This document shows, piece by piece, positions 1 through 9,685 of a stretch of DNA of 64,000 nt; positions within the stretch are counted from its first letter, which is position 1, and every line of letters starts with the position of its first letter. The translations under genes and the position numbers were made by a program. The notes under the pieces were generated by a model. It saw only the letters and a list, made by a program, of their open reading frames with translations. It made no database searches and was not told the DNA's origin. The stretch covers positions 58,519 through 122,518 of the forward strand of contig NZ_JARGYC010000004.1 in assembly GCF_029168335.1 (NCBI RefSeq). Direction: 5' to 3'. Source of the stretch: Psychromarinibacter sediminicola. Lineage in GTDB: Bacteria > Pseudomonadota > Alphaproteobacteria > Rhodobacterales > Rhodobacteraceae.

Positions 1-1
1 C

Positions 2-883
2 CTTCTGCTCGTCGTCTATGCCGGCGCCGCGGCGGTGCCGGTCGGCCACCAGCTGCTCGCCGGCGTCCTGCCGGGGCTGATCCTGGCGGCCGCCTTCGCG
101 CTGATGATCGTGGTCCATGCCAGCCTGCGCCCCGGGCTCGCGCCGCGCGTCGACATGAGCACGGTCACCTGGGCCATGCGGTGGACCTCGCTGGTGGGCG
201 TGCTGCCGATCCTGCTGGTGATCGTCGTGGTGATCGGCGGCCTCTTCGCCGGCATCTTCACCGCCACCGAGGCCGGCGTCTTCGGCATGCTCACCGCGCT
301 GGTCTTCGGCACGTTCCACCAGCTGCGCGGCGGCCGCGGCTGGCGCGCCGTCGGCACCATGTGCCGCGAGTCCGTCGTGGGCACGCTCCTCGGGACCGCG
401 TCGGTCTTCCTGCTGATCATCGGGGTCGAGGTTCTGACCCGCGCGATGGCGCTCAGCCAGGTGCCGAACATGCTGGCCCAGGGCATCCTGGACATGGGGC
501 TGGGGCGCGTCGAGATCCTGCTGATGCTGATCCTCGTCTACCTGTTTCTCGGCATGTTCATGGACACGCTGGCGATGATGCTGCTGACGATCCCGGTCCT
601 GCTGACGCCGCTGCAGGCCGTCGGCGTGGACCCGCTGTGGTTCGGCGTGTTCCTGGTGGTGATGGCCGAGGTCGGGCTGCTGACGCCGCCGCTGGGCATC
701 CTGACCTTCATCGTCCACCGCATCGCCTCGGACCCCGAGGCCAATCTCGGAACGACGATCACCCTGGCCACGGTGTTCCGCGGCGTCGCCCCGTTCGCCG
801 TCACCGCGATCCTGGTGCTGCTGCTGCTGATCGCGTTCCCGCAGATCGCGACCTGGCTTCCCGAGGCCGGGGCGGGGTCCTGA
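2..883 (+). CDS. TRAP transporter large permease, DctM type (3' part)
   Basis: This is the C-terminal 293 residues of the large membrane subunit of a tripartite ATP-independent periplasmic transporter, which imports organic acids with a sodium or proton gradient. The open frame runs off the left edge, so the true start lies outside; the first internal ATG is at 35. About seven hydrophobic segments are visible. The conserved block GIFTATEAGVFGMLTALVFG (about residues 82-101 of the visible part) is the DctM motif before a membrane helix, and the AEVGLLTPPLGI segment near the end is also typical. Full-length family members are about 425-440 aa, so roughly one third is missing. The small permease and binding protein would be expected to the left. 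The substrate cannot be told from this fragment. Confidence 0.9.
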   Translation, partial: LLLVVYAGAAAVPVGHQLLAGVLPGLILAAAFALMIVVHASLRPGLAPRVDMSTVTWAMRWTSLVGVLPILLVIVVVIGGLFAGIFTATEAGVFGMLTALVFGTFHQLRGGRGWRAVGTMCRESVVGTLLGTASVFLLIIGVEVLTRAMALSQVPNMLAQGILDMGLGRVEILLMLILVYLFLGMFMDTLAMMLLTIPVLLTPLQAVGVDPLWFGVFLVVMAEVGLLTPPLGILTFIVHRIASDPEANLGTTITLATVFRGVAPFAVTAILVLLLLIAFPQIATWLPEAGAGS

Positions 884-885
884 CC

Positions 886-902
886 GGCGCGGGCCCCGCG
901 CC
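886..902 (+). terminator. GC hairpin after dctM
   Basis: Three bases after the stop codon, GGCGCGG-GCC-CCGCGCC forms a 7-bp stem. There is no T tract, so it may be an mRNA 3' end or stability hairpin rather than a strong intrinsic terminator. Confidence 0.35.
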
Positions 903-1057
903 GCCGTCGCAAGACAGCACTCCCGCATCCGCGCACCAACGGTCATCTGGCCCGTCCGCTATCGAGGGTATATGGCGCCCCGATCCGCCCCTGTATCAGG
1001 TGGGCACGGCCGGTCGTCGCCGACGCCCCGCCCGCCAGACCAAGGAGACCCGACACG

Positions 1058-1594
1058 ATGCCAAAGCTTCTCTTCATCCCCGGCAGCCTCCGCGCGGCCT
1101 CGTCGTCGCGCGCCACCGCAGAGGCGCTGATGCGCCGGCTGGAGGAGGTGGCCGCGTGCGATCTGGCCGATCCCGGCCGGCTGCCGCATTACAATGCCGA
1201 TGTCACCGACGACGCCGCGGTCGCCGCCTTCGTCGCGGCCATCGACCAGGCCGACGGGCTGGTCTTCGTCACCCCGGAATACAACTACTCGATCCCCGGG
1301 CTTCTGAAGAACGCCATCGACTGGGCGTCGCGCCCGGCCTATGCGTCGGTCTTCGTCGGCAAGCCCTGCGCCATCGTGTCGACCTCGGGCGGGGCGCTCG
1401 GCGGCGTGCGGGCGCAGGCGCATCTGAAATACGTCCTGAGCGGGATGCTGGCCGCGGTTCACCCGTGCCGGGAGCTGGTCATCACCCATGCCAATGCCCG
1501 GCTGTCCGACGGCACGCTGGACAGCGACGAAACGCTCGGCATGGCCGAGGACACCCTACGCGCCTTTACCGCCGCGCTCAGCCGGGCCGCCTGA
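1058..1594 (+). CDS. NADPH-dependent FMN reductase family protein
   Basis: A 178-aa cytoplasmic flavodoxin-fold oxidoreductase that uses NAD(P)H to reduce FMN, quinones or azo and chromate substrates. The FMN phosphate loop GSLRAASSSRATAEAL is near the N-terminus (about residues 8-23), and the family hallmark TPEYNYSIPGLLKNAIDWAS lies at about residues 71-90. The ATG is preceded by AAGGAG at 1042-1047 with good spacing. The length fits the family (170-190 aa). It stands alone between the TRAP gene and a convergent LysR gene; no partner is evident and its physiological substrate is unknown. Confidence 0.9.
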   Translation: MPKLLFIPGSLRAASSSRATAEALMRRLEEVAACDLADPGRLPHYNADVTDDAAVAAFVAAIDQADGLVFVTPEYNYSIPGLLKNAIDWASRPAYASVFVGKPCAIVSTSGGALGGVRAQAHLKYVLSGMLAAVHPCRELVITHANARLSDGTLDSDETLGMAEDTLRAFTAALSRAA

Positions 1595-1619
1595 CACAGG
1601 GCCGCGGCAAGGGACCCCG

Positions 1620-2612
1620 TCATCCCTCGGCCCGCAAGCGTGACCGGGCCAGCGCCCGGTCGCGCAGAAGGCCCAGGACACGCTCGGCCGCCGGGCTCAT
1701 GCCGCCTTCGGACCGGCTGACCAGTCCGTAGGCCTTCACCACGATGTCCGAGCGCACCCGCAGGCGGTCCAGCCGGCTGCCGAGCCCGGAGTCGTTGATG
1801 TAGAAATCCGCGACCGCGCTGGCCAGCGGCGCGATCGCGTTGGTCCCGTGAACCAGCGCCAGGGTGAACAGCGTCGAGGTCGTGCCCAGCACCCGCCGCG
1901 GCAGGTCGTGGCCGTTGGCCAGCAGGTAGCTCTCCGCCGTCTGCCGCAACAGTCCGCCCGGCGGCTGCATGACCCAGTCATAGTTCAGGCAGTCCTCGAG
2001 CCCCGCGTCGCTGCGGCGGGTCAGCGGGTGGCCGCGGCGGACGATCAGGCTGATCGGTTCCTCCTGCAGCGGCACGAACCGGAACGGGCGGCTGTCCGCC
2101 CCGTCGGGGATGCGGCCGATGAAGAAGTCGAGATCGCGCGACAGCAGCGCCTCGGCCAGCTTGACCGAGGTGTCGATCTCGATCCCCAGCTCGATGCCGG
2201 GATAGGCGACGCGCAGGTCGCGCACGACGGGCAGCAGCAGTTGCAGCGACGGCCCGGTGACCGAGCCCACGCGGATCTGGCCGCTGGTGCCCAGGCTGGC
2301 CTGGGTCACGCGCTCATGCGCCAGGTCCAGCTCGTTCAGCACGCGGGCGGCGTCCCGTGCCAGGCTGCGGCCCGCCTCGGTCAGCGTGATGCCGCGGGGG
2401 TGGCGGCTGTAGAGCTGCGAGCCGGTCACGTCTTCCAGTTGCGCCAGCAGCCGCGACGCGGCGGGTTGCGTCAGCCCCACCCGCTGCGCCGCTGCCGCGA
2501 CCTGCCCGGTCTCCGCCACGGCGGCGATCAGCCGGAGCTGCGACATCTTCAGCCCGCGGCGGGCCAGGGTGTCCGTCCGCGCCGCGCGCGGCTGCTGGTC
2601 CAGCGTGTCCAT
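1620..2612 (-). CDS. LysR-family regulator (GbpR-like) of the arabinoside operon
   Basis: A 330-aa LysR-type transcriptional regulator. The winged helix-turn-helix is at about residues 22-82 (LRLIAAVAETGQVAAAAQRV, then LTQPAASRLLAQLE), followed by a two-lobe effector domain. The open frame extends 28 codons further upstream, but ATG at 2612 fits the family N-terminus best. The gene is divergent from the AraD1-GH51-ABC operon. In Agrobacterium the regulator GbpR sits beside sugar-binding protein and gguC genes, and this pairing looks analogous. It probably senses arabinose, galactose or a derived acid and binds the dyad at 2672-2718; both points are inference. Confidence 0.85.
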   Translation of the reverse strand: MDTLDQQPRAARTDTLARRGLKMSQLRLIAAVAETGQVAAAAQRVGLTQPAASRLLAQLEDVTGSQLYSRHPRGITLTEAGRSLARDAARVLNELDLAHERVTQASLGTSGQIRVGSVTGPSLQLLLPVVRDLRVAYPGIELGIEIDTSVKLAEALLSRDLDFFIGRIPDGADSRPFRFVPLQEEPISLIVRRGHPLTRRSDAGLEDCLNYDWVMQPPGGLLRQTAESYLLANGHDLPRRVLGTTSTLFTLALVHGTNAIAPLASAVADFYINDSGLGSRLDRLRVRSDIVVKAYGLVSRSEGGMSPAAERVLGLLRDRALARSRLRAEG

Positions 2613-2671
2613 TGCGACGGCTCCGCGTTGTGTCGGTCCCGGCCAGTGTGGCCGGGATGCGGAGGCCGTGC

Positions 2672-2718
2672 AATTCCCGATATGCCATTTCTGCATGTCC
2701 AGAAAGAAAATCGGAATT
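2672..2718. promoter_or_regulatory. Candidate LysR operator between divergent genes
   Basis: ATGC-N7-GCAT at 2682-2696 contains the T-N11-A core typical of LysR-type boxes. It is nested in a wider imperfect dyad with arms AATTCCCGAT (2672-2681) and ATCGGAATT (2710-2718). It lies in the 270-bp divergent gap and is AT-richer than its surroundings. No other gene-like content is seen in the gap. Confidence 0.5.
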
Positions 2719-2882
2719 ATCTAGGAATGACAGGCAGTGCTACCTGTGTCGCTGCGTCAGGCTCGGTCGAGCCGGCACCGCCCGGCCCGGGCGGTCGAGG
2801 GAGGACAGCAAGAGACGGACCGCAAGCGCGCGCGAAAGCCTTGTCGCGTGACAGGAGAGGTTCGCCTGGAGGCACGCCGGAC

Positions 2883-3887
2883 ATGCTGCTTTCGCAATTC
2901 CTGCGGGACGACGGGCGCATCCAGCTGGTTGCGCGCGAAGGCTCCGAGGCGTTCGAGGTCGCCACCTCCGACACGCTCTACGATCTGGCCCGCGCCTGCG
3001 CCGCCACCGGCGAGGGGCTGCGCGAGCGGGTGCTGGCGCTGGGCCTGTCCGGCCCGGTCGACCTGGAGGCGCTCTACGACGAACACCGCCTGCTGCCGCC
3101 GCTCACCCATCCCGACCCGGCGCATCTGTGGCTCACCGGCACCGGGCTGACCCATCTCGGCGCCGCCGTCCCGCGCGCGGAGATGCCCGATGCGGGGCCC
3201 GATGTGGAGGCGGCCGAGGACAGCGATGCGATGAGGATGTTCCGCATGGGTGTCGAGGGCGGCAAGCCGCGCCACGGCATCGCGGGGGTCCAGCCGGAAT
3301 GGTTCTTCAAGGGCACCGGCGTCGCGCTGGTGGCCCCTGGCGCGGCGCTGACCCGGCCGGCCTTCGCCGAGGACGGCGGCGAGGAACCGGAGGTCGCCGG
3401 CCTCTACGTGGTGGCCGAGGACGGCACGCCGGTCCGCATCGGCTTTGCGCTGGCCAACGAGTTCTCCGACCACGTGATGGAGCGGCGCAACGCCCTCTAC
3501 CTGTCGCATTCCAAGCTGCGGCAGGCGTCGGTCGGCCCCGAAGTGCTGATCTCCGACCTGCCCGAGACCGTCGCCGGGATCAGCCGCATCCGGCGCGGCA
3601 ACGAACTGGTGTTCGAGGCGCCGTTCCTGACCGGCGAGACGAACATGTCCCACAGCCTCGCCAACCTGGAGCATCACCACTTCAAGTACGACGTCTTCCG
3701 CCAGCCGGGCGACGTCCATATCCACATGTTCGGCACGGCGACGCTGTCGTTCAGCGAAGGCGTCATGGCGCAGGCCGGCGACGTCTTCGAGATTGAGGCC
3801 GAGGGCTTCGGCCTGCCGCTGCGCAATCCGCTCGCGGTCAGCGCGAAGCCGTCGCCCGACCGCGCGGTGGAGGTGCAGACGCTATGA
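2883..3887 (+). CDS. AraD1/GguC-like fumarylacetoacetate hydrolase family protein
   Basis: A 334-aa protein of the FAH fold, resembling AraD1/GguC proteins found in sugar-acid catabolic and chvE-gguABC-type loci. The best-conserved part is C-terminal: NEFSDHVMERRNALYLSHSK carries likely acidic metal ligands, followed by a histidine-rich stretch (LEHHHFKYD, then VHIHMFGT). Family knowledge suggests dehydration or hydrolysis of 2-keto-3-deoxy sugar acids such as 2-keto-3-deoxy-L-arabonate. The open frame extends far upstream, but ATG at 2883 gives the usual N-terminus, MLLSQFLRDDGRIQL. It is the first gene of the operon, 76 bp before the arabinofuranosidase, which fits arabinose catabolism. Confidence 0.8.
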   Translation: MLLSQFLRDDGRIQLVAREGSEAFEVATSDTLYDLARACAATGEGLRERVLALGLSGPVDLEALYDEHRLLPPLTHPDPAHLWLTGTGLTHLGAAVPRAEMPDAGPDVEAAEDSDAMRMFRMGVEGGKPRHGIAGVQPEWFFKGTGVALVAPGAALTRPAFAEDGGEEPEVAGLYVVAEDGTPVRIGFALANEFSDHVMERRNALYLSHSKLRQASVGPEVLISDLPETVAGISRIRRGNELVFEAPFLTGETNMSHSLANLEHHHFKYDVFRQPGDVHIHMFGTATLSFSEGVMAQAGDVFEIEAEGFGLPLRNPLAVSAKPSPDRAVEVQTL

Positions 3888-3963
3888 GACCCGCCCGGAC
3901 CCGACATCGGAACACCCCGCAGACCGCCCGGCCCACGGGCGGCGCGACAGAACGAGGACACGC

Positions 3964-5475
3964 ATGAAAGTCAACGCCGCCATCCATCGCGACTTCCGCA
4001 TCGCCGAGATCGACGACCGGCTCTACGCCGCCTTCATCGAGCATATGGGCCGCGCCATCTATTCCGGCATCTACGAGCCCGGCCACCCCGAGGCCGACGA
4101 AATGGGCTTTCGCCGCGACGTGATGAAATTCGTCAAGGATCTCAACATCCCGGCGATCCGCTATCCCGGCGGCAATTTCGTCAGTGCCTACGACTGGAAG
4201 GACGGGATCGGCCCGAAGGAGGAGCGGCCGGTGCGGCTGGATCTCGCCTGGCGGTCGAAGGAGACCAACCAGGTCGGCATCAACGAGTTCGCCTGGTGGG
4301 CGAAGGAGGCCGACATCGAGATGATGCTGGCCATCAACCTGGGCTCCAAGGGCCTGCAGGACGCGCGCGAGTTCGTCGAATACGTCAACCACCCCTCGGG
4401 CAGCTTCTGGTCCGACCTGCGCCGCAGCCACGGCGTCGAGGATCCTTACGACGTCAAGATGTGGTGCCTGGGCAACGAGATGGACGGTCCCTGGCAGATC
4501 GGCCACAAGGAGGCGCCGGAATACGGCCGCCTCGCCAACGAGACCGCCAAGGCGCTGCGCCAGCTGACGCCGGATGCCGAGATGGTGGTCTGCGGCTCGT
4601 CCAACGACCAGATGCCGACCTATCCCGAATGGGAGCGCGAGGTGCTGGAGGAGTGCTACGAGAACGTCCACCACATCTCGCTGCACAAGTATTTCGGCAA
4701 CAACTCCAAGGACACGCTGAACTTCTTCGGCAAGATCGAGGAGACCGGCCGCTACATCCAGTCCATCGCCGGGGTCATCGACTATGTGAAGGCGAAGAAG
4801 CGGGCGAAGAACGACGTCCATATCTGCTTCGACGAGTGGAACGTCTGGTATCACATTCGCGAAAGCGACACCCAGCGCTGGAAGACGTGGGACTGGCCCG
4901 AGGCGCCGGACCTGCTGGAAGAGGACTACAACTTCGAGGACGCGCTGTTCATCGGCGGGCTGCTGAACGAGTTCATCCGCCGCTCGGACCGCGTGAAGAT
5001 CGCCTGCATCGCGCAGCTGGTCAACGTGATCGCGCCGATCCGGGCGGAGCGCGGCGGGCCAGCCTGGCGGCAGACGATCTACTGGCCCTACCAGATGGCC
5101 TCGCTGCACGGCCGCGGCACCGCGCTGCGCGTGGCGGTGGATGCGCCGACCTACGACTGCCGGGTGGCGGACGACGTGTCCTACCTGGACATCGCCGCGA
5201 CGCATGACGCGGGCGCCGGCACCGTCACCGTCTTCGCGCTGAACCGCCACCTGACCGAGACGGCCGAGCTGGACATGGCGCTGACCGGGTTCCCGGGCGC
5301 GTCGCTCGTCATGCACAAGGTGATGGAGGGCCACGACCTTGCCGCCACGAACGGGCCGGACAAGCCCGACGCCATCGCGCCGCGGGACGGCACCGGCGTC
5401 GGCATCGAGGACGGCGCGCTCAAGGGGCGGCTGGCGCCGCTGTCCTACCACGTCCTGAAATTCAAGGTGGCGTAA
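3964..5475 (+). CDS. Alpha-N-arabinofuranosidase, GH51
   Basis: A 503-aa intracellular glycoside hydrolase of family 51 that removes alpha-L-arabinofuranosyl residues from short arabino- or arabinoxylo-oligosaccharides. The (beta/alpha)8 barrel begins with IRYPGGNFVSAYDW. The acid/base glutamate is Glu172 in WCLGNEMDG and the nucleophile is Glu291 in CFDEWNVWY. A C-terminal beta-domain (about 400-503) follows. There is no signal peptide, so it acts on imported oligosaccharides. ATG 3964 follows AACGAGGACACGC, and the length is usual for the family. The ABC importer genes follow after 13 bp, so uptake and hydrolysis are co-expressed. Confidence 0.95.
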   Translation: MKVNAAIHRDFRIAEIDDRLYAAFIEHMGRAIYSGIYEPGHPEADEMGFRRDVMKFVKDLNIPAIRYPGGNFVSAYDWKDGIGPKEERPVRLDLAWRSKETNQVGINEFAWWAKEADIEMMLAINLGSKGLQDAREFVEYVNHPSGSFWSDLRRSHGVEDPYDVKMWCLGNEMDGPWQIGHKEAPEYGRLANETAKALRQLTPDAEMVVCGSSNDQMPTYPEWEREVLEECYENVHHISLHKYFGNNSKDTLNFFGKIEETGRYIQSIAGVIDYVKAKKRAKNDVHICFDEWNVWYHIRESDTQRWKTWDWPEAPDLLEEDYNFEDALFIGGLLNEFIRRSDRVKIACIAQLVNVIAPIRAERGGPAWRQTIYWPYQMASLHGRGTALRVAVDAPTYDCRVADDVSYLDIAATHDAGAGTVTVFALNRHLTETAELDMALTGFPGASLVMHKVMEGHDLAATNGPDKPDAIAPRDGTGVGIEDGALKGRLAPLSYHVLKFKVA

Positions 5476-5488
5476 GGGGGTCGCAGCC

Positions 5489-6565
<1,077 letters not shown>

Positions 6566-6569
6566 GAAG

Positions 6570-6592
6570 CGCCGGCGCATGGGGCGCCGGCG
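6570..6592 (+). other. Intercistronic hairpin upstream of the binding-protein gene
   Basis: CGCCGGCGC-ATGGG-GCGCCGGCG gives a perfect 9-bp stem in the 58-bp gap between ATPase and binding protein. There is no T tract. It may stabilise the downstream mRNA so that the binding protein is made in excess. Confidence 0.4.
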
Positions 6593-6623
6593 ACGCACAC
6601 GATCATACTGGGAGGACTTCAAG

Positions 6624-7901
6624 ATGATCCGAACGAAGACGATACTGGCCGCCACGACGGCCACGATGCTGGCCGGGCCGGCGCTCGCCCAGACCGAGGT
6701 GGTCTGGTGGGACTTCCTCGCCGGCGGCGACGGCGTGCGCATGAAGGCGCTGATCGAGGAGTTCAACGAGGAACATCCCGACATCAACATCACCGCCACC
6801 ACGCTGGAATGGGGCATCCCGTTCTACACCAAGGTGCGCACCTCCGCCGCGGTGGGCGAGGGGCCGGACATTATGACCTATCACCTGTCGCGCATCCCGC
6901 TCGCGCTGGAAGAGGGCGTGCTGTCGCCGATCACCGACGACGACCTGGAGGCCGCCGGCCTGTCGACCGACGACTTCTTCCCCTCGGCCGTCGACGCGGC
7001 GAGCGGACCTGACGGGACGCTCTACGCGGTGCCGTTCGATATCCACTCGATCGTGCTCTACTACAACAAGAGCTACCTCGAAGGCACCGAGTTCCTCGAC
7101 GACAACGGCGAGCTGACCGGCATCGACAGCCTGGAGGACTTCAACCGCGCGCTGGAGGTCGCCGAGGAGAACGGCTCGGAGAACCCGCTCAGCTTCCAGA
7201 CCGGCGGCGAGGGTGGCGTCTGGCGCGTCTTCTACACGCTGCTCGGCCAGCAGGGCGGCCAGCTGATCGAGGACGGCGAGGTCCTGCCCGGCGACAACAC
7301 CGAAAAGGCCACCCGCGCGCTGGAGATCATGCGCGACTGGCGCGAGGCGGGCTGGATCCCCGAGCAGGCGGAATACGAGGCCTCGGTGGCGCTGTTCACC
7401 TCCGGGCAGTCGGCGTTCCACATGAACGGCGTCTGGGAAGTGCCCACGATGACCGACATGGCGGCCCAGGACACGCTGGGCTTCGAATGGGGCGCGGTGC
7501 AGGTGCCGACTCTGCTGGACGAAACCGCGACCTGGGCGGATTCCCACGCCTTCGCGATCCCGGTCCAGGGCGAGGACGAGATGTCGGAAGAAAAGCGCGA
7601 CGCGGTGATGACCGTGATCGGCTGGATGAACCGCAACTCCATCGGCTGGGCCGATGCGGGCCACATCCCGGCCTACGTGCCGACCACCCAGAGCGACGCC
7701 TATCAGTCGATGGAGCCGAACGCGACCTATGCCTCGCTGGCCGACACCGCGTTCTTCGATCCGCGCAGCGAGATCGCGGGCGTGGCCTCGCCGGTCTACG
7801 ACACGGCGCTGAACATCATGATCCCGTCGATCCACGGCTTCTTCCCGCCGGAAGAGGCGGTGGCGCAGCTCAAGGACGAGCTCGAAGGCGCGATGGACTG
7901 A
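6624..7901 (+). CDS. Extracellular sugar-binding protein (family 1)
   Basis: A 425-aa periplasmic solute-binding protein of a CUT1 sugar ABC transporter. It begins with a Sec signal peptide (basic RTK, hydrophobic core, cleavage expected after Ala22 of GPALAQ). The mature protein starts EVVWWDFLAGGDG, typical of family 1. GGGAGGA precedes the ATG with good spacing. A strong hairpin follows the stop codon. By context it delivers arabinose-containing oligosaccharides to the permeases encoded next. Confidence 0.92.
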   Translation: MIRTKTILAATTATMLAGPALAQTEVVWWDFLAGGDGVRMKALIEEFNEEHPDINITATTLEWGIPFYTKVRTSAAVGEGPDIMTYHLSRIPLALEEGVLSPITDDDLEAAGLSTDDFFPSAVDAASGPDGTLYAVPFDIHSIVLYYNKSYLEGTEFLDDNGELTGIDSLEDFNRALEVAEENGSENPLSFQTGGEGGVWRVFYTLLGQQGGQLIEDGEVLPGDNTEKATRALEIMRDWREAGWIPEQAEYEASVALFTSGQSAFHMNGVWEVPTMTDMAAQDTLGFEWGAVQVPTLLDETATWADSHAFAIPVQGEDEMSEEKRDAVMTVIGWMNRNSIGWADAGHIPAYVPTTQSDAYQSMEPNATYASLADTAFFDPRSEIAGVASPVYDTALNIMIPSIHGFFPPEEAVAQLKDELEGAMD

Positions 7902-7916
7902 TCCATCCGCCCACCG

Positions 7917-7940
7917 GGGGCCGCGGCTGACCGCGGCCCC
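7917..7940 (+). other. Strong hairpin after the sugar-binding protein gene
   Basis: GGGGCCGCGG-CTGA-CCGCGGCCCC forms a perfect 10-bp stem 15 bases after the stop codon, followed by TCCCTTC. It is probably a partial terminator or mRNA stabiliser that sets the binding-protein to permease ratio. Confidence 0.5.
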
Positions 7941-7966
7941 TCCCTTCAACCTTTCGGGACGCGCAG

Positions 7967-8851
7967 ATGGCCACCAAGAACAAGACGCTCCGGCGCAATC
8001 TCATCGCCCTGTCGCTGATCGCGCCGTTCACCCTGACCTTCCTGCTGGTCTTCGCCTGGCCGACCTACAAGGTGATCCAGCTCAGCTTTACCGACGCGCC
8101 GCTGATCGGCGCCGGCGAATGGGTCGGGCTGGACAACTACCGCGACCTGCTGGGCGACCGGCTGTTCTGGATCGCGCTGAAGAACAACGGCTATTTCCTG
8201 CTGCTGACGATCATCCCGACCACCGCGATCGCGCTGGCCATCGCGCTGGCCGTCAACCGGCTGAAGGGCTGGGTGCAGGCGCTGATCCTGGCGGTCTTCT
8301 TCCTGCCCTACATCCTGCCGGTCTCGGTGGTCACGCTGATCTGGGCCTGGATGCTCGATTTCCAGTTCGGCATCCTGCAGCCGGTCATCGAATTCTTCGT
8401 CGGCGAGCGCGTCGCCGTCTTCCGCGACCCGTACTGGGTGATGCCGATGATCGCCGTGGTCACGATCTGGTGGACCAACGGGTTCAACGTCCTGCTGTTC
8501 CTGGCCGGCCTGCGCAACATCCCGCAGGAGCTCTACGAGGCCGCCGCGCTCGACGGCGCGACGCCGCGGCAGAAGTTCCTGCGCGTGACCTGGCCGCTTC
8601 TGTGGCCCGTCACCGCGCTGGTTCTGACATTGCAGCTGATCCTGCAGCTCAAGCTCTTCGACCAGGTCTACCTGCTCAGCCAGGGCGGGCCGTTCAACAC
8701 CAGCCAGGTGCTGCTCCTGCTCGTCTACCGCGAGGCGTTCCAGCAGAACGACGGCGGCTATGCCTCGGCGGTGGCGCTCGTTCTGTTCGTGATCATCATG
8801 GTGGTCTCGATCCTGCAATTCCAGCTGCTCCGGATCAGGGGGAAACGATGA
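7967..8851 (+). CDS. Sugar ABC transporter permease (MalF/LacF type)
   Basis: A 294-aa inner-membrane permease with about six membrane helices. The cytoplasmic coupling loop that contacts the ATPase is the EAA motif ELYEAAALDGATPRQKFLRV at about residues 188-207. ATG 7967 lies just after the hairpin. Its stop overlaps the next start (ATGA, 8848-8851), so the two permeases are translationally coupled and presumably form a heterodimer. Confidence 0.92.
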   Translation: MATKNKTLRRNLIALSLIAPFTLTFLLVFAWPTYKVIQLSFTDAPLIGAGEWVGLDNYRDLLGDRLFWIALKNNGYFLLLTIIPTTAIALAIALAVNRLKGWVQALILAVFFLPYILPVSVVTLIWAWMLDFQFGILQPVIEFFVGERVAVFRDPYWVMPMIAVVTIWWTNGFNVLLFLAGLRNIPQELYEAAALDGATPRQKFLRVTWPLLWPVTALVLTLQLILQLKLFDQVYLLSQGGPFNTSQVLLLLVYREAFQQNDGGYASAVALVLFVIIMVVSILQFQLLRIRGKR

Positions 8852-9675
8852 ACGGCCGAAAAGTCGAAAACCGGATTCTCAGCTTCATCACGATCCTCGG
8901 CGCGGTGATCTGGATCTTCCCGCTCTACTGGGCCGGGGTGACATCGGTGCGCACCGAGGAGCACGTGGTCTCCGCCGGTGCGGGCCTGCTGCCCGACCAG
9001 TTCAACCTGTCGAGCTATATCGACGCGCTGTTCAACACCCAGATGCTGACCTGGTACTGGAACTCGGTCGGCACCTCGGTGATCCTGACCGTGGTGGTGA
9101 TCATCTCCGGCATGATGTGCGCCTACGCGATCAGCCAGATGCGCTTTCCCGGCCGCAAGCTGCTGTTCGGCATCGTGCTGGCCAGCTTCATGATCCCGGC
9201 GCAGGCGCTCGTCGTGTCGCAGTTCATCCTGATGAACGAGATGGGGCTGATCAACACCTGGGCCGGCATCATCCTGCCGCAGCTGATCGTCCCGGTGGTC
9301 ATTATCGTCTACAAGCAGTTCTTCGACGCGGTGCCGAAGGAAATGCGCGAGGCGGTGCTGCTGGACGGCGGCGGCGAATACGCGCTGCTGTTCCGGGTCT
9401 ACCTGCCGCTCAACTGGGGCATCACCACGGCGCTGGCCATCGTCACCTTCATCACCGCCTGGAACTCGTTCTTCTGGCCGTTCCTGGTGGTCACGACCGA
9501 AAACAAGATGACGATTCCGGTGGGCATCACCCAGGTCAACGACGCCTTCGGCGTGTTCTATGCCCGGCTGATGTCGGTGGCGCTGCTCGGCGCGATGCCG
9601 GTGGCCGTCGCCTACCTGATCTTCCAGCGCCGCGTGACCGAGGCGGTGATGATCTCCTCCGGCGTCAAGGGCTGA
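8848..9675 (+). CDS. Sugar ABC transporter permease (MalG/LacG type)
   Basis: A 275-aa second permease of the same importer. The longer upstream open frame is a shadow of the preceding gene. The true start is ATG 8848, overlapping the previous stop by four bases. Six helices are expected, with the EAA loop EMREAVLLDGGGEYALLFRV about two thirds along. It is the last gene of the arabinoside operon and converges with the Ldh gene only 10 bp further on. Confidence 0.92.
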   Translation: MNGRKVENRILSFITILGAVIWIFPLYWAGVTSVRTEEHVVSAGAGLLPDQFNLSSYIDALFNTQMLTWYWNSVGTSVILTVVVIISGMMCAYAISQMRFPGRKLLFGIVLASFMIPAQALVVSQFILMNEMGLINTWAGIILPQLIVPVVIIVYKQFFDAVPKEMREAVLLDGGGEYALLFRVYLPLNWGITTALAIVTFITAWNSFFWPFLVVTTENKMTIPVGITQVNDAFGVFYARLMSVALLGAMPVAVAYLIFQRRVTEAVMISSGVKG

Positions 9676-9685
9676 GTGGGGCCGG

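Noticed and set aside
9676..9685. Terminator between the convergent arabinoside operon and Ldh gene
   Set aside because: The gap is only 10 bp and no hairpin was seen in it or at the gene ends.
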